The position numbers were made by a program, and so were the translations under genes. DNA of 64,000 bases from UBA11524 sp963617205 (GTDB lineage Bacteria > Bacillota > Clostridia > Christensenellales > Aristaeellaceae), in assembly GCA_963617205.1 (NCBI GenBank), contig CAVEOA010000010.1:1-64000 (forward strand). The letters are read 5' to 3'. Of the stretch, positions 8,801 through 14,099 are shown in pieces (position 1 is the first letter of the stretch; the number at the start of each line of letters is the position of its first letter). Under the pieces are notes generated by a model. That model ran no database searches, was not told where the DNA came from, and worked only from the letters and a program-made list of their open reading frames with translations.

Positions 8801-8918
8801 CTTCCTCCTCGCTGGCATAGAACGCATGGTCCGAGCAGTCCGGCAGCTCATTGACGCTGAAGATTTCAGGATTCTCCAGCCACGAAGCATCGAATTGCTC
8901 TTTCTTGATTTGCTTCAT
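5895..8918 (-). CDS. lacZ: Beta-galactosidase, GH2 (LacZ type), cytoplasmic
   Basis: 1007 residues, close to the usual LacZ length. Order: N-terminal jelly-roll sugar-binding domain with DQDFWRYSGIHR, immunoglobulin-like domain, TIM barrel, further beta domain and a C-terminal Bgal_small_N domain (GYGPMENYCDRREGAYLG). The acid/base glutamate is near residue 459 in CGNESWGG and the nucleophile near residue 526 in NCEYTHAMGNS, matching E. coli spacing. It hydrolyses terminal beta-D-galactosides. No signal peptide, in contrast to the secreted GH2 at 42562-45930, so it acts on imported disaccharides. ATG at 8918 has AAAGGA upstream; in-frame upstream sequence is promoter. It is transcribed alone from 8956-8984. 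Confidence 0.95.
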   Translation of the reverse strand: MKQIKKEQFDASWLENPEIFSVNELPDCSDHAFYASEEEASQGVSSLEKCLDGEWRAHFAMTPDEAPSALLRSGALDSTLRTIDVPCEFQLAAPDWDPPQYVNVQYPWDGHEALRPPEVSKTYNPTVTCVKTFSLSTLQATSRTVLHLGGVEAAVLVYVNGHEVGYAEGSFVPHRFEITPYIHVGENRLVLRVFKRCSGSWLEDQDFWRYSGIHRSVTLHFYPETHLCDLRVRTPLKEQYTRASIDVRMRVAGASLGKALLRLTQKDGTVVWQAEKSMTSHETHITADVPGVKLWSAEEPNLYQLTVTLTNAHGVVTEVSRTAVGFRQFEMIDRIMCLNGKRIVFHGVNRHEFNCDLGRVMTHELLLRDIHDIKSLNINAVRTCHYPNVPEFYRLCDEYGLYVIDETDLETHGTNSPMHDYVLPDDKPEWREAVMRRGRAMLERDKNHPCILLWSCGNESWGGKTIYELSQYFRREDPTRLVHYEGIAADPRYPDTTDVHSNMYHKVADIEEYLQNNPDKPFINCEYTHAMGNSCGGMSLYTALEDKYPMYQGGFIWDYVDQGLRVKNPNGKTRYAYGGDFGDRPTDWQFIGNGIVLADRSLTGKSQEVRYLFRDVFLDVDKTGVTVTNRKNFAVLNGFDICWTLECDRTPIRAGETLLPEIAPGQSLHMELPFGEIPDGQVVATCFLVLREQQGILEAGAVLSHGQAIWGETVCPIKPDNGPKPVLGDCNVGFHGEALGAMCAYQGYHGGLSSLRDGVLREMMLAAPMLSLFRAPNDNDRSNGNMIRQGVYHLLSRYSASGSAEIDCQDGRTTVSYHYRTPMLPDFAVTVRYTFRAQDEVEVTVEWPGIEHQSDMPALGLSFQLHPRYNRVRCYGYGPMENYCDRREGAYLGWHSWNAVDGMTRYLRPQESGNRTGVQVIAVTDADGHGVQVEGDNLEVSVLPYLPEEIAAAAHPDDLGDPVKTVLDVAMFRKGIAGDDSWGAPVLPQFCYPSDRAYSFTFRMKAL

Positions 8919-8955
8919 ACTACGTCCATCCTTTCGCGGAGAACTTTTCAACCTG

Positions 8956-8984
8956 ATTATACCTGAATGCGCGGTGTTTGTCCA
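8956..8984 (-). promoter_or_regulatory. Promoter of lacZ
   Basis: On the minus strand, -35 TGGACA (8979-8984), 17-bp spacer, -10 TATAAT (8956-8961), about 35 nt before the lacZ start. No operator overlaps it clearly; a cre-like site lies about 110 bp upstream at 9089-9104. Confidence 0.8.
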
Positions 8985-9083
8985 CAGATGCGGGAGAATT
9001 TTCCTTCCTTCCGTCAGCTTATCCGCAACAGGGCGCAAAACATCTTTTTCACGAATTATTTCCTGTGCCGCGCCCGTTTTCCC

Positions 9084-9112
9084 TTGACAGAAAAGCGCTT
9101 TGATTGTAAAAT
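9084..9112 (+). promoter_or_regulatory. Sigma-A promoter, plus strand
   Basis: -35 TTGACA (9084-9089), 17-bp spacer, -10 TAAAAT (9107-9112). The first coding region downstream, RNase Y, starts 535 nt later, with a terminator in between. Confidence 0.8.
9089..9104. promoter_or_regulatory. cre-like / LacI-family operator
   Basis: AGAAAAGCGCTTTGAT contains the palindrome AAAGCGCTTT and fits the CcpA cre form (TGWAANCGNTNWCA) approximately. It fills the spacer of the promoter at 9084-9112, where binding would repress that transcript, and lies between it and divergent lacZ. Catabolite repression or a LacI-type regulator are both possible. Confidence 0.5.
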
Positions 9113-9118
9113 ATTCAT

Positions 9119-9575
9119 GACCGGCTGAGACGCGTCTGTTGACGTGCCCATGCTGTTTTCGATAAAGCCTGAAAATCCCGTTCGCGGCAGGCTCGCCCGC
9201 TTCCTGCGGTGCGAAGGTGACGCGACCGGTTTCTTTAAGCAGTCGTCCTTGTATTCATGCCGCTCCTGCAGCGTGTTTTCCCGCGGTCAGCCTGCGCCCT
9301 TTTCGGCGCGGCGATTCCGCAGGTTTCCTATCATCAGCAACAATGCCCCTTCAGCGCCTGCTGTAAGGGCAACGCTGTCTGTCCGTATGCACGCAGCATG
9401 CTTGCGCTTGTTTTCGCGTACCCTCGATGAAGGTCAGAGGGTCCGCATGACTGATTCTGGTTTTTGCCCTGCCGTTTCTGTGCCGGAGTATGCCCTGCGG
9501 CATGGAATGCGGGTCTGATATCGAATGAACAGCGTCCGGCCGTGTGGGATTTTTCATGTCCCGTACGGCTTTTTT
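9119..9575 (+). ncRNA. Candidate ncRNA or long rny leader
   Basis: A consensus promoter at 9084-9112 and a strong intrinsic terminator at 9539-9575 bound about 455 nt in which neither strand has a credible coding sequence. The one open frame of some length (9144-9518) has no ribosome site and no protein-like composition. The transcript is rich in local stems, and I do not see hallmarks of RNase P RNA, tmRNA, SRP RNA or 6S RNA. It could be a free non-coding RNA or a long leader of RNase Y with a regulated terminator. Confidence 0.45.
9539..9575 (+). terminator. Intrinsic terminator upstream of rny
   Basis: 11-bp stem GCCGTGTGGGA / TCCCGTACGGC (two G-U pairs), loop of about 9 nt, then six T. 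It lies 73 nt before the RNase Y start, so it ends the transcript from 9084 or acts as an attenuator. Confidence 0.85.
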
Positions 9576-9647
9576 GCGTCAGCCGGGCATGGATGAAAGA
9601 AACTGATCATATGAACAAAAACCACTTTGAAAGGGGGATTTTCAATC

Positions 9648-11261
9648 GTGCCGACTATCGTGTGGATTCTTCTGCTGCTCGTTGCTGCGGCAGGAGGCGG
9701 CTTTGCAGGCTATACCTACCGGAAGAACCTCATCGAGGAGAAGATTAACCGCAGTGAAAAGACAGCCGCGCAGCTTTACGAGGACGCCGTTCGCAAGGCG
9801 GATGACTACAAGCGCAAGGCTGACGACTACAAGAAGGAAAAGGTGCAGGAAGCAAAGGCGGAGATTCTCAAGTCCAAGAACGAGATTGACCGCGAACGTG
9901 CCGAAAGCGCCCGTGAAATGAACGAAGTCCGTGAACGCCGCGCAGAGGTGCAGCGGACGGAGAACCGCCTGCTGCAGCGCGAAGCATCGCTGGACAAGCG
10001 TTCCGACAGCCTGGATGACCGCGAGAACGACCTGAAGAAGCGCACCGAGCAGATCGAGCTTCGTCAGGAGGACACCAACCGCCTGCATGACGAGGCGGAA
10101 CAGCTCTTCAACAAGCAGACCGCCGAGCTTGAGCGCATCGCCGCCATGACGCAGGACGAGGCCAAGCAAATCATCATCGACCGCGTGCAGAAGGATGCCT
10201 TCCATGATGCCGCCGCCTCCGTGCGCGACATCGAAGCCCGTGCGAAGGAAGAGGCGGAAAAGAAGGCGCGCAACATCATCGCGCTTGCCATCCAGAAATG
10301 CGCGTCCGACCACGTCGCCGAGAGCACGGTGTCCGTCATTGCGCTGCCCAACGACGACATGAAGGGACGCATCATCGGCCGCGAGGGACGCAACATCCGC
10401 GCCCTTGAGACCGCAACCGGCGTTGACATCATCATCGACGATACGCCCGAGGCCGTCATCGTGTCCGCCTTCGACCCGGTTCGCCGTGAAATCGCGCGCA
10501 TCGCGGTGGAGCGCCTGATTAACGACGGCCGCATCCATCCTGCCCGCATCGAGGAAATGGTGGACAAGGCGAAGAAGGAAGTCGAAAACCAGATTCGCGA
10601 GGCAGGCGAGGCCGCCGTGTTCGAGACGAATCAGCACGGCATCCATCACGAGCTCGTCAAGCTGCTCGGTCGCCTGAAGTACCGCACCTCCTACGGTCAG
10701 AACGTGCTCAAGCACTCCATCGAGGTCAGCCATCTGGCAGGTCTGATGGCGGCAGAGCTCGGCGCTGACGTTCAGCTTGCCAAGCGCGCAGGTCTGCTGC
10801 ACGACATCGGCAAGGCTGTTGACCACGAGGCGGAAGGCACGCACGTCACCCTCGGCGGCGAGCTGGCGCGCAAGTACCACGAGAGCCCCGATGTCATCCA
10901 CGCGATTCTGGCGCATCACAACGATGTGGAACCGCAGACCGTCGAGGCGGTGCTCGTGCAGGCGGCAGACGCCATCTCCGCTGCACGCCCCGGCGCACGC
11001 CGCGAGAGCCTGGAGAACTACATCAAGCGTCTGGAAAAGCTGGAGGAAATCGCGATGTCCTTCTCAGGCGTCGAGAAGTGCTACGCCATTCAGTCCGGCC
11101 GCGAGGTGCGCATCATGGTGAAGCCCGACGACGTGACCGACGACGGCACGAAGATTCTCGCCAAGGAAATCGCCAAGCGCATCGAGAAGGAAATGGAATA
11201 TCCGGGTCAGATTCGCGTAAACGTCATCCGCGAAACGCGCTCGATGGAATACGCCAAGTAA
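9648..11261 (+). CDS. rny: Ribonuclease Y
   Basis: 537 residues. N-terminal membrane anchor (PTIVWILLLLVAAAGGGFAGY), a long coiled coil to about residue 215, a KH domain with GRIIGREGRN near residue 240, and an HD domain with the metal-binding HDIGK near residue 385. It is the membrane-bound endoribonuclease that initiates mRNA decay in Firmicutes. I chose GTG at 9648 because AAAGGGGG lies 10 nt upstream; the TTG seven codons earlier overlaps that ribosome site. Length and domain order are standard. No recA or cinA next to it. Its own promoter is not obvious between the terminator at 9575 and the start, so readthrough may matter. Confidence 0.96.
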   Translation: MPTIVWILLLLVAAAGGGFAGYTYRKNLIEEKINRSEKTAAQLYEDAVRKADDYKRKADDYKKEKVQEAKAEILKSKNEIDRERAESAREMNEVRERRAEVQRTENRLLQREASLDKRSDSLDDRENDLKKRTEQIELRQEDTNRLHDEAEQLFNKQTAELERIAAMTQDEAKQIIIDRVQKDAFHDAAASVRDIEARAKEEAEKKARNIIALAIQKCASDHVAESTVSVIALPNDDMKGRIIGREGRNIRALETATGVDIIIDDTPEAVIVSAFDPVRREIARIAVERLINDGRIHPARIEEMVDKAKKEVENQIREAGEAAVFETNQHGIHHELVKLLGRLKYRTSYGQNVLKHSIEVSHLAGLMAAELGADVQLAKRAGLLHDIGKAVDHEAEGTHVTLGGELARKYHESPDVIHAILAHHNDVEPQTVEAVLVQAADAISAARPGARRESLENYIKRLEKLEEIAMSFSGVEKCYAIQSGREVRIMVKPDDVTDDGTKILAKEIAKRIEKEMEYPGQIRVNVIRETRSMEYAK

Positions 11262-11275
11262 AACAAGAACAGAAT

Positions 11276-11316
11276 CGGCAGGAGCTGCATTGCGGTTCCT
11301 GCCGGTTTTCTGTTTT
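11276..11316 (+). terminator. Terminator of rny
   Basis: Stem CGGCAGGA / TCCTGCCG around a 13-nt loop, followed by GTTTTCTGTTTT, 15 nt after the rny stop. Confidence 0.85.
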
Positions 11317-11371
11317 CATGCCGATCCCGTCGCAATGTGCTTTCCTTCTGTGACTGCCGAAAACAGCCATA

Positions 11372-11514
11372 GCACCGAAGGTGCAGTAAAACCGGGCGAA
11401 GCCCGCGAAAACGGACGAAGTCCGCGAAACCGAACGAAGTCCGTAAAAACGGGCGAAGTCCGTAAAAACCGGACGAAGTCCGTGAAACCGGGCGAAGTCC
11501 GCAAAACCGGACAG
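11372..11514. repeat. Tandem array of GAA-triloop mini-hairpins, 19-bp period
   Basis: Six complete units plus a degenerate seventh start at 11393, 11412, 11431, 11450, 11470, 11489 and 11508. Each is a 5-bp inverted repeat closed by GAA (CGGAC-GAA-GTCCG or CGGGC-GAA-GCCCG) joined by an A-rich linker of 6-7 nt. A related hairpin GCACC-GAA-GGTGC precedes the array at 11372-11384. The array lies between the rny terminator and the promoter of the SARP gene. Hairpins of the same form recur elsewhere in the window. Confidence 0.9.
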
Positions 11515-11517
11515 GGC

Positions 11518-11546
11518 TTGCGTTTTCGCTTCATGCTTGTTATAAT
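11518..11546 (+). promoter_or_regulatory. Promoter of SARP-like regulator gene
   Basis: -35 TTGCGT (11518-11523), 17-bp spacer, -10 TATAAT (11541-11546), directly abutting the hairpin array. AAAAGGAG precedes the ATG at 11573. Confidence 0.8.
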
Positions 11547-11572
11547 GTAACCGTTGAAAAGGAGATGCGCCC

Positions 11573-12754
11573 ATGAGCCATATCAGAATCAACCTCTTCG
11601 GCAGCTTTCATGTGGAAAAGGACGGCATGTCCGTCGATGAGCAGCTTTCCCATTCTCCCAAGGGCATTCTGTTGATGGAATACCTGATTCTCTCCCCGAA
11701 TCAGACGGCGGACGCCAAGACGCTGATGCGCGTGCTGTGGCCGGAGGAGGCGTCCGCAAGACCCGAGTCCGCGCTCAAGACGCTCGTCAGCCGTCAACGG
11801 ACGCTTCTGCGCACGATTTCGGAGGAGCTGTCCGACTGCCTGACGACCATCCGCGGCGGCTACCGCTGGATCAGCGATCCGAGCGTGACGGTGGATGTGC
11901 TGCTGTTCGAGCAGCTGCTTGCGCCCTATCAGCGGTCTGACGCGCCTGCGCCGTCTGACGAGGTCATGACGCAGATTCTCTCGCTCTATCAGGGGCGGCT
12001 GCTGGAAGGGGATCGCCGGCTGGCATGGACGAGCGGCAAGTGTGAGCGGCTGCATCAGATGTTCCTGCAGGCAGTCGATGCGCGGCTGCGATACCTGAAG
12101 CAGACGGGACACGCGCACCGCTATGTCGCGCTGGTGCGTCAGGCGATTGATGCCGACCCGGCGAACGAGGCGCTGCAGCAGCGGCTGATTGAAGGGCTCC
12201 ACAGCACCGAGCGTGCGACCGACGCCGCGCATCAGGCGGAGCTGACCTCTCGCATCAGCGAATTTGCGATGGAGGAGCAGCTGCGCGACTACCGCATCCG
12301 CATCCAGCAGGCGGTTCGGGCAGTCGAGAATGACGTGTCTGCCCTGCGCGAGGAGCTGCTCAGCGAGGAGGACAACGGGCGCGCAATCCTCTGCGACAGC
12401 CGCGTGTTCAAGGCGCTTTTCCGCATGCAGCGCCACTCCATGGAGCGCAGCGGCGGTCAGGCCGTGCTTGGTCTGCTGACGCTGACGGAGCTTGAACGCG
12501 GCAGCGTCCGCCACGACGCCTCAATGAACGGGCTGGTGAAAATCATCCTGCTGAACCTGCGCAGCAGCGACGTTGTCACGCGCATCAACGACAGCACCAT
12601 CGCCATGCTGCTGCCGAATGCGGATGTCGAGGCAGGCAACATCGTCATGGAGCGCCTGAAGCGTTTGTTTTACCTGCAATTCCCATCGACCGGGCGAACC
12701 ATCAGCACCGCCGTGACGGTCATCAGCGTTGACAGAAAGAAAGGACAGTCATAA
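11573..12754 (+). CDS. SARP/BTAD-type regulator with GGDEF-like C-terminus
   Basis: 393 residues. Residues 1-100 look like the winged-helix DNA-binding domain of SARP-type regulators (MSHIRINLFGSFHV, then LMEYLILSPNQTADAKTLMRVLWP and a GGYRW wing). Residues 110-230 form the bacterial transcriptional activation (TPR-like) domain with PANEALQQRLI. Residues 260-390 resemble a GGDEF fold (LGLLTLTELE, VVTRINDSTIAMLLPNAD) but the GGDEF signature is missing, so diguanylate cyclase activity is not expected. It may instead be a ligand- or partner-binding domain. The target is unknown; no antibiotic cluster is nearby. ATG at 11573 follows AGGAG, and the stop lies inside the terminator hairpin. Confidence 0.75.
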   Translation: MSHIRINLFGSFHVEKDGMSVDEQLSHSPKGILLMEYLILSPNQTADAKTLMRVLWPEEASARPESALKTLVSRQRTLLRTISEELSDCLTTIRGGYRWISDPSVTVDVLLFEQLLAPYQRSDAPAPSDEVMTQILSLYQGRLLEGDRRLAWTSGKCERLHQMFLQAVDARLRYLKQTGHAHRYVALVRQAIDADPANEALQQRLIEGLHSTERATDAAHQAELTSRISEFAMEEQLRDYRIRIQQAVRAVENDVSALREELLSEEDNGRAILCDSRVFKALFRMQRHSMERSGGQAVLGLLTLTELERGSVRHDASMNGLVKIILLNLRSSDVVTRINDSTIAMLLPNADVEAGNIVMERLKRLFYLQFPSTGRTISTAVTVISVDRKKGQS

Positions 12755-12776
12755 TCGACTGTCCTTCCTTTTGTTT
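12738..12776 (+). terminator. Terminator of SARP-like gene
   Basis: Stem AAGGACAGTC / GACTGTCCTT with a 6-nt loop that contains the stop codon, then CCTTTTGTTTT. It may also serve the convergent minus-strand gene ending at 12783. Confidence 0.88.
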
Positions 12777-12782
12777 TGGGGA

Positions 12783-13295
12783 TCATGACAGGCTGCCGAG
12801 GCGCAGCATCACCGCTTCAATCAGCGTTTCCTCCGGCACATCCGTGACGCAGAACCACCGCTGACGTTCAGGCGGCATCATACGGCGCAGCTTCTTCTCC
12901 GCGCCCTCCGCCACAACGAACACGCACAGGTGCTCCCTGGCCTGCAGCTGGTCAAGCACCGCGCAGAACGCTTTTCCGGCAAGCATGTCCGAATGAATCG
13001 CATCGACCAGCACCGGCGTCAACGCGCCCAGACAAGCACGGAGCCCCGGTACGGCAATCTGCTCCATCACCTTCGGCACCAGCTGCCACGAATCGCTCTG
13101 AATGCGGATGCGGCACGGCACATCGTTGAGCAGCGGTAACGGCGGCGGCAGCAGGAAATGCAGCGCCTCGCCGCGAACCTCGCCGGACACGGAAAACGGC
13201 GTCAGCCGGAATCCGGCAGTCGGCGCATTGATGGCACGAAGCACCCGTTCGGCAGCGGCGGACGCGCCCTGCCCGGTCAGATAGAGCTGTTGCAT
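12783..13295 (-). CDS. Degenerate NTPase_1 (THEP1)-like protein
   Basis: 170 residues. The layout resembles the NTPase_1/THEP1 nucleoside-triphosphatase family: beta-1 LYLTGQGAS at the P-loop position, GFRLTPFSVSGEVRGEALHFL as the beta-hairpin region, and VDAIHSDMLAGKAFCAVLDQL at the DExG Walker B position. However the P-loop GxxGxGKT is replaced by TGQGASAAA and lacks the lysine, and the Walker B glutamate is replaced by alanine. It therefore looks catalytically dead or is only a distant relative. ATG at 13295 has GAGGGAGG upstream. It has its own promoter at 13341-13370. The family call is by pattern and uncertain. Confidence 0.55.
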   Translation of the reverse strand: MQQLYLTGQGASAAAERVLRAINAPTAGFRLTPFSVSGEVRGEALHFLLPPPLPLLNDVPCRIRIQSDSWQLVPKVMEQIAVPGLRACLGALTPVLVDAIHSDMLAGKAFCAVLDQLQAREHLCVFVVAEGAEKKLRRMMPPERQRWFCVTDVPEETLIEAVMLRLGSLS

Positions 13296-13340
13296 GGCAA
13301 TCCCTCCCTCTATGGCTGATTTCGCTTGTCTATTGATTCT

Positions 13341-13370
13341 ATTGTACCGTATCAGGGAAGGCATTGTCAA
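13341..13370 (-). promoter_or_regulatory. Promoter of NTPase_1-like gene
   Basis: On the minus strand, -35 TTGACA (13365-13370), 18-bp spacer, -10 TACAAT (13341-13346). Confidence 0.7.
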
Positions 13371-13436
13371 GCATAAAAGAAAGGAGAGAGCGGCAGGCTC
13401 CCTCCTGCATGGAAAAAACGGAACGATGCGCGTGCA

Positions 13437-13721
13437 TCAGGCAAACAGAAGCGCCGCCAGCAGCCCCAGCAGCAGCGCCGCGCCCAGCACCCACACGGCG
13501 CACCCGAGGCAGGAGCCGCGATACGGTCTGCGTCCTGGCGGCGGAGGAGGACGATGACCAAAGCCGCGCCTCGGCGGAGGAGGAGGACGATGACCGCCGC
13601 GACCCATGCCGCCACGCGGCGCACCGCCACCGCCCGGTCCGCCGCCGCCCGGTCCGCCGCCGCCCGGTCCGCCGCCACGCGACCCGCCGCCGCCGTGGAG
13701 CATCATGCGATCTTTACTCAT
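13437..13721 (-). CDS. Small Gly-rich protein with C-terminal membrane segment
   Basis: 94 residues, not matched to a named family. Residues 1-45 are glycine-rich with three GPGGGG repeats encoded by tandem near-identical 15-bp units, then a Pro/Arg-rich stretch with two PPPPP runs, then CLGC and a single hydrophobic helix VWVLGAALLLGLLAALLF that ends the protein. This suggests a tail-anchored or C-terminally embedded peptide with a disordered cytoplasmic or surface part. AGGAGG lies 10 nt before the ATG and a consensus promoter lies at 13754-13782, so it is very probably expressed. The role is unknown. Confidence 0.75.
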   Translation of the reverse strand: MSKDRMMLHGGGGSRGGGPGGGGPGGGGPGGGGAPRGGMGRGGHRPPPPPRRGFGHRPPPPPGRRPYRGSCLGCAVWVLGAALLLGLLAALLFA

Positions 13722-13753
13722 ATGTTTGGCACCTCCTTTTGGTATTCCCCTGT

Positions 13754-13782
13754 ATTATAACCGCTGCGGAAGAATTTTGCAA
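13754..13782 (-). promoter_or_regulatory. Promoter of Gly-rich small protein gene
   Basis: On the minus strand, -35 TTGCAA (13777-13782), 17-bp spacer, -10 TATAAT (13754-13759), about 30 nt before the start codon. Confidence 0.82.
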
Positions 13783-13939
13783 TCAATGCAGCTTAGAAGC
13801 AGATTAAGATTCAGCAAGAATTCGCTTGTCGTTCATCCTGACAATCGGCTGTTTTTTACCGTTTGTTCCATTTCGGGCGACATTCGTTCCGCAAAATTGC
13901 TCTTTCAGGGAGGTTAATTATCCATTTGGGACAAACGCA

Positions 13940-14025
13940 TTGATTTTTCGTCTCGTCCTCCTATACTTTGAAATCAGTCGGCGGCAGACAGGATGTCATC
14001 GACATCCATGCGCCCTGTTTTTCCG
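13940..14025 (+). promoter_or_regulatory. Promoter and leader hairpin of permuted GH3 gene
   Basis: -35 TTGATT (13940-13945), 16-bp spacer, -10 TATACT (13962-13967). The leader carries GGATGTC-ATC-GACATCC (13991-14007) inside a wider ACAGG/CCTGT stem followed by five T, a possible attenuator. In the rest of 13722-14099 I see only the divergent promoter at 13754 and a GGGCGACATTCGTTCC segment (13877-13892) that recurs before serC. Confidence 0.5.
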
Positions 14026-14099
14026 CCGCTTGGTAACGTTGCTGCTCCTTCGCCGCCGATGCGGCAGGGAGAATCAGAAGCAAAGGAGGAACTTCTATC

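Noticed and set aside
9144..9518. 124-codon frame upstream of rny
   Set aside because: No ribosome site, Ser/Arg/Pro/Cys-rich composition and overlap with a predicted RNA bounded by promoter and terminator. Treated as non-coding.
11393..11514. CRISPR array
   Set aside because: The period is 19 bp with 6-7 nt linkers that do not vary like spacers, the unit is a 13-bp hairpin, and there are no cas genes.
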